DNA of 64,000 nucleotides from Oncomelania hupensis (lineage: Eukaryota; Mollusca; Gastropoda; Littorinimorpha; Pomatiopsidae): positions 4,666,873 through 4,730,872 of the forward strand of contig CM072527.1 of assembly GCA_036898135.1 (NCBI GenBank), written 5' to 3'. Positions 38,359-50,083 of the stretch are shown piece after piece. The notes beneath the pieces were generated by a model, which was given only the letters and a program-made list of their open reading frames with translations, was not told where the DNA came from and searched no databases. Within the stretch, counting starts at the first letter, position 1; every line of letters starts with the position of its first letter. The translations under genes and the position numbers were made by a program.

Positions 38359-38403
38359 AAGAGTCCGCTGGACCTAAAGCAACAATAAATCAATCAATCA
38401 ATC
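38359..38403 (+). mobile_element. 45-bp 3'-end-only insertion of the (aatc)n retroposon
   Basis: Only aagagtccgctggacctaaa plus the (aatc)n tail is present. A perfect 13-bp TSD atgaaccttaaat flanks it at 38,346-38,358 and 38,404-38,416. Confidence 0.9.
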
Positions 38404-38416
38404 ATGAACCTTAAAT

Positions 38417-40058
38417 CTGAAGCAAAGACTACCAGTGTTTCGGGGACTATATATTGACGATGATTCCTTGCTTAAATTAATATCTAATTTGGCAGCGCAA
38501 CAAAGAAGATTACTGTTTGGGGCAGAAGCACACTCTTTTCATTTCCTTTCATTGTTTCACTCTCAGAAAAGTGCTGACTGCGCGAGAGCATTATAATTCA
38601 CACAGGACCAACGCTAAACGGTGCAAAGTAATTTACATCCCATTCTGTCTCGGCAGCTGTGCGCGCCAAAAGTTCAGTTCACTCGCGAAGGTTCAGTTAC
38701 CTGTGAATGAACTCCGGTCCTGAACTTCTCTTCTTCCACCTTTACCCTTTGTACTTCCGGTAAGCCGTTGTGACTCATGGTCTCCTCAGGGCTGCACTTC
38801 GGGTAAGATGCAGTTGTAGTCTGCGTAGCCATAATACTGCTGGCTGCTTGCAGAGTTACTTTTGTCAAACTTAAAACGGATTTAAGTGCGTCGATCGATC
38901 GGGTCAAAGGAGCTGGAGCCTCTAAAGCCAAACCCACTAGTCGCATGCCTAGAAATGAAGTTGCGGGTGTGGTGTATGTAGGTCTGTGGCTGGGTTATAA
39001 CATGTGGCCGTTTATCACAGTTTCATTTCCTTATCAAATGTGTGAGATGATTGCCAATTGTTTCAGATGGCCCATTATGGCGAAGCTGGAGTCAGGACTG
39101 TAAACATTTACTTGGTAGACGGCACAGTCAGAAAATTTCGTGGACCGTTTTGCCAACTCAGAACTTGAAATAATAATAAACTTCTGCGCTGTCAACGATC
39201 ACTTCATGTCAGTTGATTTAGCCTGTTATAGAAATAAAAATCGTGAGCTAGAGATTGGAATTATAAAATAGTTTTTGAAGTTAGATCTTTATTGACACTC
39301 GGTCAGTCTTCCGCCCTCGTTGTTGAACAGCGTATACATTCCGTTATTTATACAGGTATTCGTTCGTTTTGAGAGTAGAAATGTGTTGACGTCAAGGTTG
39401 TAATGCAAGAGGCAAACTGCAGATCAATCGACTTTTCTAGAAACCGAAACACGGAAAGTAAGTGGTAGCTAATGAGATGTAGGTGATAGAAACCGTCTGT
39501 TAAAATTGATTGTAGTACTGCTATAGTATAAGGAAAGACTTTTATAGTGTAGGTGTACGGATAAGTGCAATAGGACGGTAAATTTACTTCCTAATGTCTA
39601 ACATTGTTAATGATCCTACATCCTGTTCGAAACGTCCACAGTTTTCTGTGTAGAACACAGTATGAAGTGGAATGGGGCGCGAAGGTTTCTTATCTCCCAA
39701 ACATTGCAACGAGAGGTGAAAAATACATTTTGCAAATGTGCAACTCATCGCTTATACATCAACACCGGTGTTCTGGAAATGGATTAGAGAAGAAAAACAG
39801 TCATGCCAGAATTAATTCCAGGTGTTGAACTGCTCATCGAATGTCGGTGCTCGGAAAATGGGTTAAGAAAAATGGAGCGGATGGGTAGCATGGTGATTTG
39901 GTAGGGGAGAAACAGTACTTCGGGCCATACGACTTATCACAACGAGATCTTAGTTCCTAACGGTGTTAAGAAGATGAGTTTAGGCAGGGGATCTGGGAGT
40001 GAAATAGAAACACCAATCACCTACTCACAATAATTCCAAATACACACCAGTACGCACG

Positions 40059-40061
<3 letters not shown>
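38417..40061. other. No recognised feature
   Basis: Unique DNA between a micro-retroinsertion and a (ca)n run. Confidence 0.5.
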
Positions 40062-40083
<22 letters not shown>

Positions 40084-40089
<6 letters not shown>

Positions 40090-40586
40090 ATATTCGTGGA
40101 CAACTAAATTTTCTAAAGATGTTAAATGTGTATGCTCAAATGCGCTGACTGTAGAACATTTGATATTGCTTTGCCCATGTCTGAACAAATTATTTATAGA
40201 GAATAATATTAATACTGTTATCACACAGTGCAATGATGTAAAAAAAATATTAGCTGATATTGAATTGATGCTGACAATCGCATCTATTATATCGTGTACA
40301 CAGATAGAAAAAGTGTTATAATTATGTTATTCGATGTATTTTAAGATGTTCAGATGATGGTGCTTCAATGTTAGGTTCCATTGTTTAATCAGTGTAAGTT
40401 CTTAAGGGTTTGTTGTTGCCGCTTTATTCTTTTTCTTCAATTTTGTTTCCTTTTTCTCATTATTATTTATGATTTTTTTTATTAGCATGTTCTTTTTCCA
40501 CCACATCATTTATATTATTTTGTTTTATAGTCTAAAATCACATAATTTGTGAACAGACTTTAAATAAAATGATTGAATTGAATTGA
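40084..40586 (+). pseudogene. C-terminal end and 3' UTR of a non-LTR retrotransposon
   Basis: A plus-strand frame reads WTTKFSKDVKC, CSNALTVEHLILLCPCLNKL and ends IEKVL-stop near 40,320. The C-x-C…VEHLILLCP pattern is the Cys/His motif at the C-terminus of I/Nimb/Jockey-type pol proteins. An AT-rich 3' UTR follows, ending aaataaaatgattgaattga with a tgaat-type tail. The 5' edge abuts a (ca)n run. Confidence 0.6.
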
Positions 40587-40650
40587 ACACACACACACAC
40601 TCACACACACACCCACACACACACAGCCACACACACACACACACTCACAC
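40587..40650. repeat. (ca)n microsatellite, interrupted
   Basis: It follows the tgaat tail of the LINE end directly. A shorter (ca)n at 40,062-40,091 abuts that LINE's 5' edge. Confidence 0.93.
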
Positions 40651-41136
40651 TCAGTACCGATGTTAAGATGATGAGTAGTGATGGGACCTGGAGATCGTGG
40701 TAGTAAAAAACAGTAGTATTTCCAGATGCTCAACTCAGCAGAACAGAACATCAATACTAACGGTGGTCGGAAGGTGAGATAAGGCAGGAAGAACAATAAT
40801 TACAGGTGAGCACTGTTGTCTCTATATCCAGTGCTGACTTAACGTTAAAAGGATTTGTGGGTGTGTGGGGGGGGGGGGGGGCTTTCCTCCCGATTTTCCT
40901 CCGACTCGTCTTACTAAAGCCACACGTACCCGTCAGGTGAAGAAGCCCTCTTGACTGTCTTAGGCCGTGAACAAAAGCTACAGCTAGTGTGGTCTGCACA
41001 CTACAAAATGGTTTGAAGTTCACCTGCGGAGTCAGAAGTTAATTCAGCGGTTAGTACAACGGAGTTTGCTTTATTTGAAAGTAGTATCCTCTTCACAATC
41101 TTACATCGCGCAAGAAGCTACAGCGTGTTTGGTCCG

Positions 41137-41192
41137 GTCCTGATTTGGCTCGGAAGAGTCCGCTGGACCTAAAGCAACAATAAATCAATCAA
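41137..41192 (+). mobile_element. 56-bp 3'-end-only insertion of the (aatc)n retroposon
   Basis: gtcctgatttggctcggaag, then the tail. A perfect 17-bp TSD acagcgtgtttggtccg flanks it at 41,120-41,136 and 41,193-41,209. Confidence 0.92.
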
Positions 41193-41349
41193 ACAGCGTG
41201 TTTGGTCCGCACGATACAGTCAGTAGTAGGACCTTCTCTCATAGAAGCTGTAGGAAACAACATGAGGAGGGTGCGCCTGTAAACGTTACTCTTACACTTC
41301 CTCGACAGCACTATTGTTATACAAACAACAACTGTATGTGGACACCACA

Positions 41350-41400
41350 TTCATTCATTCTAAATTAACGTCCCCGGACACGATGTGTATAGGGGACAAA
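41350..41400 (-). mobile_element. 51-bp micro-retroinsertion of the same second family
   Basis: On the minus strand it reads tttgtcccctatacacatcg, tgtccggggacgttaattta and a (gaat)n tail. The TSD ggacaccaca flanks it at 41,340-41,349 and 41,401-41,410. Confidence 0.85.
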
Positions 41401-42198
41401 GGACACCACACTATTGCTCGGCCTTATATATACCGGTGAAGGAGACGTTCATAAAGAAACACGTCAACAATTTACCATTGTGTTCACGGGCCTTGCCAGT
41501 TTATTGTGAGGACCAGATAGGACGTACTGTTTTTTTTTCGGTTTTGTTTTTTAATCACACGACCTGTATCTTCCGAGCTTCGGCTATCTTTTGTCTCTGT
41601 GACTGCCGCCTGTGTTGTGGGCAGACTTGAAGCTTGTGTGGTTGTACGAACATGGTGTTTTGATGCATTGCTCAGTTGTACTGGCGTGGTGATGTGCTAG
41701 TGTGGTTGTACTGGTTTGTAGTACTGTGATCAGGGTGTATCAGGGTGTAGTGCGATGATGTAGAAGCTTATTCTCTGAGGCTGACGTGACGGTACATATA
41801 GGTGGAGTCTTACATTGTGTTGTAGTTTGTAGTACTGTAGCATGGGCTAAAGAAACAACAACAGGATAACAGTTTACATTGTATCGTTGCACTGAGGGAT
41901 TACTAACAGACGGAAAATCTATTTACTGTGCAGACAAAATGATTGTGTAGACATCAAAAGTAAGTAGCTTCATTGTGCTAGTTCAAATTAAACGATTTCT
42001 ATAATGTGACGAGCTTGAAAGACTTGAAGTTTCATTGCCAGATGTATACTTTTATTTAAAAAAACAAACAAAACAACAACAACAACAACAACAACTATAA
42101 ATTTCGATTCAGTTAGTATGTATGAGACAAATACCGTTTACTAATCATTAGAGAGTTAGCCCTTTCTGTTAAAAGCGAACATGTTTTGTAGTTCAAGT

Positions 42199-42510
42199 CG
42201 GGGTGTCGGATAGCGCAGTGGTTGGAGCACTCGCTACTGCGTCGCAAGTTAATCACCGTCCAATGCGGTTAGCACTTGGATGGGTGACCGCAAAACGTGA
42301 ACCGACAAATAACAACGCCCCCAGTTGACTCAACTGTAACTGGGTACCTACTCTCTTAAGGGTGGGGAAGGTAAAGCAGCGAGGGAGAGAGATGGGCATC
42401 ACCCACACTAAGCGCGGGCCCAAGATAAGTGTGATCTCCAACATCACGCTCCCCTACGGCCAAAAGGCTATGGGACTACCTTTAACTTTTACCTTTACCT
42501 AGTTAAAATC
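42199..42510 (+). mobile_element. SINE with tRNA-like start and 5S-rRNA-like block
   Basis: It begins gtgtcggatagcgcagtggt (A-box-like), then gcacttggatgggtgacc at about 42,271-42,288, which matches the conserved 3' part of 5S rRNA. The body has ctgtaactgggtacctactc, ggtggggaaggtaaagcagc and gcgcgggccc, ending in tttaacttttacctttacc. A similar body is found at 53.06 kb. Confidence 0.7.
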
Positions 42511-42889
42511 ATGGATCTTGAGATTATAATTATAAAAGGCCAGCAAAACTTTTATTGTAGAATAGATTAAAAAGCAACATGCTAAATTTTCGGAAAACGT
42601 TATTATAAGTTTTTAAAAAAAGAGAATAAAAACAAAGGCATAATGATTCGCCAAAACGCTAAAAAAACACACACACGTAATTATAGGTTAAAACGTTTAC
42701 GCAGCACGCAGTGTAAGTAAAACACTGATCTACAAGAGCAAACCTACTTAAACCTATATGCTAAAACTAACGCCAAATAAAAAACAATGTGCATAATCAT
42801 GTAGTAAATATATGCTTAAAAAGTACCTTTAAAAAAATAAATAATACAAAAGCGATAAATGGGAGAGAAAACGTACACGTTAACACAAA

Positions 42890-43180
42890 GTTAACACGTA
42901 AATAATAAGAACAGATTAACTTTTATGCATAGCTTTTATGCATACCACTACATGTATATAAATAGAACACATAAATAAGAGGACACACGTGCATGAATAC
43001 ATAACGCAAACACGTAAATAAGTACGGATTAACTTTTATACAAACCACACAATTAACATAAATAGAAACATAACTAAGAGAATAATACATAAAGAAAGCA
43101 CATCAATAATTATAACAAATGAACTTTTACGCGAACCACGAAATATACATAAATAACGCATATAAATAATAGAGCGGTGA
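42890..43180. repeat. Degenerate AT-rich tandem repeat, about three units
   Basis: Units share acacgtaaataa, gattaacttttat, accac and acataaata at about 42,893, 43,011 and 43,097. Confidence 0.5.
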
Positions 43181-45803
43181 AAGTCGTGAAGGAATGCATT
43201 CATGAACCCAACAGGTGACAGGTTTTAAGAGCCTTGTGCCTTTGTTAATGGCCGAGCAAGACGGGATTTACATTGTTAAGCACTTCCGACGTTTTGACCT
43301 CCGTTTCCTGTGTTGACTAAACTGAACGAGGAAGAGAGAGGGTCCAGTTAAATAGATCTCGGAAACGGTTGTAAAATGTTGTTACGGAGCATTCATTGAA
43401 TTGTTGCGCGATTCATGTTTATACCATAAATCAAGATCAAGAACATCAACGTAAAGTTATATCCTTTTTTGTGTTTTAAACAAACAAAAAAACCGAAGCG
43501 TTTTATTTAACGTTGTGCTGCTCACTTACTTATGTAAAAGATGTTGCATCTGTTATTATTAACACCCAACAGACCATGGACACCATTTCCGGTCATAAAA
43601 GCTTCAGGATGTTTTAATAGGTGTTTTTTTTGTTGTTGTTGTTTTTTTTGGGGGGTTGTGTGAGAGGAAATTTCGTGCACGAATTACATGAGTAGGAGTG
43701 CGTTTGGCTCCTAGGGGTGTAATAACATTACTGTTTTACCTATTTAGCTTATTTTTTGCTTTATCGTTGTCGTTCGCAGTATGAAATTGTGAATAACATT
43801 TTATTACTTATTATATTAATCAGTTAATGTTTTCCTACAGTTAATAATTCAATCGTTGTTAATCAGTGTTCAACCTCGGGCAATCTGCGCCTCTACTGAT
43901 GATCGGAACATTAACTTCAGTTTTTGACACGAAGTAGGTGGCAGGTTTTATGGATATCATAGGCAGCCTCTGAGTCGGCATTGCTGATTCATTTGATAGA
44001 TTGCCTTTCGGTAATTTACTGGATTTCCGCCAACTGAATCAAGAGTTATTATTTTTTTAAATAACACGTGGGGGATGTTTCTGAAAGTCAATTAAAGTTT
44101 GTAGTCGGGTGTCCCACTTTTTTTTAATTTTATTTTTTTAATAGTTTGTGTAGTTTTGAAGTTGTTTATAAATATTTCAAAAGTTATTTCTGTCTTTGCA
44201 AGGGTTCACAGTCGAGTCTGAAGTCTTCTAGCTGCGATAATTTGTCTTTCTGTCCGTGCAAATGATGATGAAGCGTTTGTGACTTAGAAAATCGCTCCCA
44301 CGGTCTCCTGGGTGTTCATTACAACAGGATCAGCATCTTTTAACGTTTCGCGAATGTGTTTAGATAAAAGAGTGTTGGTTTGAGTTGGTTTATTATCACA
44401 TTGTCACTTTCTTAATACTGTAAATACGTAACACGTAAGAAGTTTTATTCGTCGAAAGGACTACATCGGAAAATGCAGCATAATCTGGAAGTTTTTAGGT
44501 CAGACTGTGGGTAATTTTCAATTCTACTGAATTGCTTTCCGTTGCAGCCAGCCTTTGCAGAGATTGTTTTGCTCTTTTCAACGCACTCCATAACTAATAT
44601 TTGCTGTGCTACACACTATAAACGTTATTATTTCTCAACAAGCAGAGGGTCGTGAACGTGAATGTGAATGTTGTGAACTTTATTCGTAGTGAGCGACGTC
44701 CAGATTTGAGTTTTTAACATACAGCGAGTTATACTTGGTAATGGTAGTTAACGATTTACCTGTCTGCTTCTCATTGATATCAGTAATAAAGAACAGAAAC
44801 AGATAAGCATACTAATTTCGACAAAGCCAAGACAAAACGACTCTATGCACATTTTGAGCAAAGCTCTTCTTTCGGGCGGACAAAACACTAGAGACAACAA
44901 AACAATACTTCCCAACAATATGCATTTGTCGTTTTGTCTTGTTGTCCAAATTAACATTCCTTTGCTTATGTGCATATATTTGTTTCTTATTATTGTACAT
45001 TTTGAGTGCTATAGTAGTCTTCTGTTGTATTCCAATTGATGTCATTGCTACTTTCGATGTCATTGCTACTTTCGACAAAAACCGTAGACTCCAGTGAGTT
45101 GATGCTGAAATCTAAGTGATTTGACGAAGGACGGTGAAAGTGGAATCTTTTGTGACTTGATGACGAAAGCCATATGATTAGTATTCGTTCTTCAGGAAAC
45201 TAAATTAATAGTATAGCAGTTGAGCTCAGTTCCTTTTTTTTTTGCTTTTCTTTTCAAGTGGAAAACTTCGTTGCTGGATATATCAGTGTACAGTAGACAA
45301 TAGTATTTACAACTGTGTCAATCCAGCTATGAATGATTGTAACGACTTGGTTTAAAGTGTCTCCATAAACCGCTGTTTTGTCGTCTTGCATCCTCTCGAT
45401 CCATAAGAATACCTGTGCACATGTAAGGAAAGCGGTGTGTGTGTGTGCACAAATAAGAAAAACGATGACTGCACAGCACATTGAAAAAAAAAAACTGGGC
45501 ACGTGTAAGAAAATCCATGTCCGTGCATTTGTAAGATGAACTACTTGTGTGTGTGGGCGTGGAGTTCGTGTTCTATGGATTAGTATTGTGTTTTGGCTGT
45601 GTGGGTGGTCTGCATCTTCATGTAATGTGCGTGTCCAAGACGTGGCTCTTGCAGTTTGTGCCACTATGGCTCATCCAAGCATGGGAATCGCTCTTTACTT
45701 GCTGGTAAGTCAGGGTGGTATACTAAATAAGCCTAATGTGCATGATTCAGATGTGCCCGATTAGTAAACGAGAAATCAGTTTGCTAGATTGATTTAGTTG
45801 CAC
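43181..45803. other. No recognised feature
   Basis: AT-rich unique DNA. A two-unit 19-bp repeat (gatgtcattgctactttc) lies at 45,039-45,076. Confidence 0.5.

Positions 45804-45865
<62 letters not shown>
45804..45865. repeat. (aat)n microsatellite
   Basis: A pure trinucleotide run. Confidence 0.96.
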
Positions 45866-45867
<2 letters not shown>

Positions 45868-46045
45868 GATGACGTCACCCGAGAGGCATAACTTTGTCAT
45901 CTGGTTAGGCATCTGTATGCTCTGACTACTTACCAAGTTTCCAATAAATCCGTCCATTAGTTTAAGAGAAAAGGAACGGGTGGGAGGACGGACGGACAGA
46001 GACGAAAACAATAGTTCCCTCAGCTATCGCTCGGGAACTAATAAA
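45866..46045. repeat. Dispersed repeat with (acgg) tail, copy A
   Basis: gatgacgtcaccc, then aataaatccgtccattag, taagagaaaa and gacggacggac. It shares these blocks in the same order with copy B at 53.74 kb. Confidence 0.5.
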
Positions 46046-46151
46046 GAAGAAGAACGTGATATCTCTACCGCCCAATCGTAGGCATAAATATGATACTGTA
46101 TGCGCATGTTAACACTCTCGCAACATGCTCACACAAACACGCATGCATCTT

Positions 46152-46222
46152 TACTCCTTCGGATGAGAGTATAAACCGAGGTCTAGTCTGTGTCGCATAC
46201 ATTCCATCATAACGGACTTTAC
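46152..46222 (+). repeat. Left part of a dispersed repeat split by the 1.6-kb element
   Basis: actccttcggatgagagtat through cggactttac. It continues at 47,831 with gctcatgtcctagacaggtt. See 13,463-13,621 for the unsplit version. Confidence 0.75.
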
Positions 46223-47824
46223 CAGTGATGGAGAAAGTTTTTAACTAGGGGTATTTATACCCTCAACCAAAACACGTGGGGGTTTTCTTACCCTCATTGC
46301 AAACATAAGGGTGTTTTATACCCCCTTTCAGTTTTTTAGGGGGTACACCAACATACGTAATAAACACTTTGCGTGGAAAGTCTTTTCATCAGTTTGAGTT
46401 TCTTCAGCCGGGCCCGGTTGCGGCTCACCTTTTTCGTTTCTTACCGAGCACTCAAAGCCAAAGGCTGACAAAAAAGTTTGTTTTTCTTTTCCTTCATCTT
46501 GTTTTTTTTTTTTTTAGCAATTAGTTTTGTCTGCTTTATTTTTCCTTTTCTTCGGCTTCCCCTCAGATCGCTGCTTGTCGGACATGTTTAATGTTGGTTG
46601 GTTGGATAAATTAAAGTCCCAAGACACATGAGCGTATAAGGGACGTGAATAAAATAGATAAAAAGTAAACATAATCTTTATTTAAATTAAAACTTTCCAG
46701 GACCACATATTAAAAGCCGATGTGATAGGAGAATGGGACTTCATTTAGCATTCACACGCTAGAAGAAACAATGAACATGATGAAGAAGTTAAGACTAATA
46801 TATATTCCCCATAAATTAAGATAATATTGTGAACAAAACAGGCCTCCATAACCAAAACGCTTAATGTACAAAATTAGCTGATACGGCCTTTTTATATAAC
46901 AGTTAAAAGACAACCATAAAAACGAAATCACCTCAAAAGGGTTAATCGCCACAAGTAACGTGTGGGAGGACAGCCGAAGGCCGCAACTCCATTACATATT
47001 TTAAAATATAGAACATAACAACTGACTTCAGCTAAGACCGCCAAGTGTATTGGCACGTTCGACCAATAGGACAAAAGAAAAAGGGAAATAAGGTCGTCCC
47101 CCTTGCATACCTCCGGTCAAGCCGGGGTGCCACACGCAAGCTCTCATCTTATCAATAAAATTTGTCTTAAGACGAAGATCACCCTGTAAACAGAGTGAAT
47201 TCTAAAATCTGTAAAAACAAAAAGCTTAAGAAAAAATGAAAGAAAAAGCAAATCACACATCCATCCAAGGAGAATATGTTACAGAGGGAAATAAGGCGGG
47301 TCCACTTTCTTTCCTCCGGTCAAGCCGGGGTGCCACACGCTTACACCAACATGCATACTGGTGTACTGTCACAGAGAGGCAGTCACCATTCAGTTATACG
47401 CAAGTTAAAACCTGGTTAAGACTAATAGGGTGTCGTCCCGTAAAAAGAGAATGAAAGTCCAGTAATGTTGGGTTGTTGTCAGCCTTATATATCCAATCAA
47501 AAGCGTCGAGAAAAAATAGTGAATATTATCGTGCATATGATTGGCTGTTTCTCGGAAGCGACAGAATGAATAGGAGGGGGAGAGAGGGTGGTAGGCGGTC
47601 GCGCAGGACGCACAGGCACACGATCCAAATCGAGCGAAAGCTGTACGCACGACCGAAATAGTTGTAGGCTACCTGATGATACCTCCCAGCAACTTAGCTT
47701 TACGTTTTCATACCCATTTGGCACTGACTTTGTGCGTGTTTATACCCTTTCATTACATTTTCGTTACGTGATTTCCAAACTCAGTACGTGAAACACGTAC
47801 GATTGTACGTGATCTCCATCACTG
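46223..47824. mobile_element. 1.6-kb non-autonomous TIR element (hAT-like) with 6-bp TSD
   Basis: The ends are perfect inverted repeats cagtgatggaga / tctccatcactg, flanked by a perfect direct repeat ctttac (46,217-46,222 and 47,825-47,830). The host sequence is a dispersed repeat whose uninterrupted relative lies at 13.5 kb. Ends beginning CAGTG suit hAT, though hAT usually makes 8-bp duplications. There is no long ORF. Inside, ggtcaagccggggtgccaca occurs twice, about 200 bp apart. Confidence 0.82.
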
Positions 47825-47890
47825 CTTTACGCTCATGTCCTAGACAGGTTAGTGCCGGTGACAAGAACATATCCAGCATACATCCCTTAA
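47825..47890 (+). repeat. Right part of the split dispersed repeat
   Basis: ctttacgctcatgtcctaga, gtgccggtgacaagaacata and tccagcatacatcc correspond to the second half of the 13.5-kb relative. Confidence 0.75.
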
Positions 47891-48399
47891 CCCCCCCTCC
47901 CTCCCCCCTCCTCATCTAAGTGAAGCAAGTTTCTTCAACATATTGAAGTTGGCTGCATACAACAAAGAAGAAGAAGAAAGAAAGCCAGTCAGTATAAAAA
48001 AAAAGTATGAATGGTAGAGATCTAATATTCTATGAAGTACAGCTAAAGTCAAGATACTAAGTCATTATCTGGCACAATTAAATTTCCCATCACACCTGCA
48101 TTGAGGCCTAAGTACTTTATCATTCCTGACTGTTCAGTGTCAGTGTACCTCGCGCCAGCGTCATTGTAGACGGCTTGTGGTTAATTAAAGTAAACACTGC
48201 TGGGAAGGTACTGTAAATAATGCAGGAAGATTTGGAGGGAACGTAAATTATCAGTGCAAGGGCTGAGGTAAGACGATACTGTTCAGGGTGTATTATTATC
48301 CCGTGTTTTCTAAATATACTCGCTCTACGCTCTCAGTGAATAATACCAACAAACCTGAATATTTCAGTATACGTAAACACATTAGAACCTCTATTTATT

Positions 48400-48525
48400 A
48401 TTTATTTAATGGTTCTTATATAGCGCTTTTCCAACTGAAGAGCTGCTCAAGGCGCTGGCCGATACAGGATCTAACTCCAGGCGCCCGAGGCGCCAACTTG
48501 CAACCTTTGGGTGCACAGTCTATCT
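48400..48525 (-). mobile_element. SINE of the agcgctatata-tail family next to a minisatellite
   Basis: On the minus strand it reads agactgtgcacccaaaggtt, gcgcctcgggcgcctggagt, tagatcctgtatcggccagc and gcgctatataagaaccatta. It lies between two copies of the tctcagtgaataata flank. Confidence 0.75.
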
Positions 48526-49066
48526 CAGTGAATAATACAGCACCCTCTATACAGCACCCTCTATCTCAGTGAATAATACAGCACCCTCTATCTCAGTGAA
48601 TAATACAGCACCCTCTATACAGCACCCTCTATCTCGGTGAATAATACAGCACCCTCTATACAGCACCCTCTATCTCAGTGAATAATACAGCACCCTCTAT
48701 CTCAGTGAATAATACAGCACCCTCTATACAGCACCCTCTATCTCAGTGAATAATACAGCACCCTCTATACAGCACCCTCTATCTCAGTGAATAATACAGC
48801 ACCCTCTATCTCAGTGAATAATACAGCACCCTCTATACAGCACCCTCTATCTCAGTGAATAATACAGCACCCTCTATCTCAGTGAATAATACAGCACCCT
48901 CTATACAGCACCCTCTATCTCAGTGAATAATACAGCACCCTCTATCTCAGTGAATAATACAGCACCCTCTATCTCAGTGAATAATACAGCACCCTCTATC
49001 TTAGTGAATAATACAGCACCCTCTATCTCAGTGAATAATACAGCACCCTCCTATCTCAGTGAATAA
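48523..49066. repeat. Two-unit minisatellite (27 bp and 14 bp)
   Basis: A 27-bp unit (tctcagtgaataatacagca plus ccctcta) alternates with a 14-bp sub-unit tacagcaccctcta in a mixed AB/A order. It is flanked on both sides by diverged copies of a ~70-bp segment (tctcagtgaataata … gaacctct at 48,330-48,395 and 49,055-49,125). Confidence 0.93.
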
Positions 49067-49129
49067 TACAAGAAAAATACCAACACCTGAACGTTTCAGT
49101 GTACGTAAAGGCACTGGAACCTCTCTATC

Positions 49130-50083
49130 TGTTCTAAAACTTTTCCAATAACAATCGGCGTCAACTACAGATTATCATGTAGAAAAAGGAATATGTACGA
49201 CTATTAATGTTTTGGTTTTATTTTCCATTTCTTCTGATGAGTGTGTTTTGATTATCGATTAGCTGATAGTTGTGGAATGTATGTATGTATGTATGTATGT
49301 ATGTATGTATGTATGTATGTATGTATGTGTGTTTGTGTGCGTGCGCGCGCGCTTGCTTCATAACATAATTCTCAGGCCTTTTTGATTTTGTTCATGGAGT
49401 CAAGGACCTTACATAATAACTTCAAAACAGACGGTCATGTATATGCGCGAGCGCTATTGTTTAGCTTTCTGTTTAACGTTGAATTCTACCTTCATCTTCT
49501 CCGATGTCTTTCGTGTAAAACAATAATAATGTAATGTAATGTCTTTCGTGTTCCTTTCTTACTGTTTCTCAACCTCCTTTCTAAAATTCTGAGACTTTGT
49601 ATTCATTATTGTTTATTAGCGTACACAGTATTCTGTACACATGGGTTTCTAAGCAGCGAAGCGTGCATGGTGTACGTGTGGGTACTGTCTGCTGATAACG
49701 GTGCACTGTGCATAACGGCTGAACTGTACCTTCATGTAATTAAGGTCTGAAGCATCCCTCGCCCTACTATCCACCTGTAGAAATAGTTAAGGGCAGCTCC
49801 TTAAAGAATTGGGGTTTACCCCTGAGCTAATTTATGTTCCGTTATTTTTAGTCTGTGAAGGTAAGTAACCTAAGTAGCTATTTTAAATGCAGCATGCAGC
49901 AGTTACATTGTTTATTCTGTCCACGTGTAAATAATTATGATAATTTATGTTGGTTCATTCATTCTTCAGTACAGTTCTGTAGTCCTCCTTTTCAGTCACT
50001 TTGCCGCAACGTAATTAATGAAAAGTATGTAAGTTGCGGTGGTGCAGCACGTAGTGTACACAGGAAGAAAGACAAAAGTTAAA
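49130..50083. other. No recognised feature
   Basis: Unique DNA plus the (gtat)n run. Confidence 0.5.
49277..49327. repeat. (gtat)n microsatellite
   Basis: A pure tetranucleotide run of about 12 units. Confidence 0.96.

Noticed and set aside
34999..41400. A 6.4-kb TIR element bounded by the inverted 40-bp repeats
   Set aside because: Each repeat has its own short direct repeat on both sides, which fits two separate small retroinsertions.
42267..42292. 5S rRNA gene
   Set aside because: Only about 25 bp resemble 5S, inside a SINE with a conserved unrelated body.
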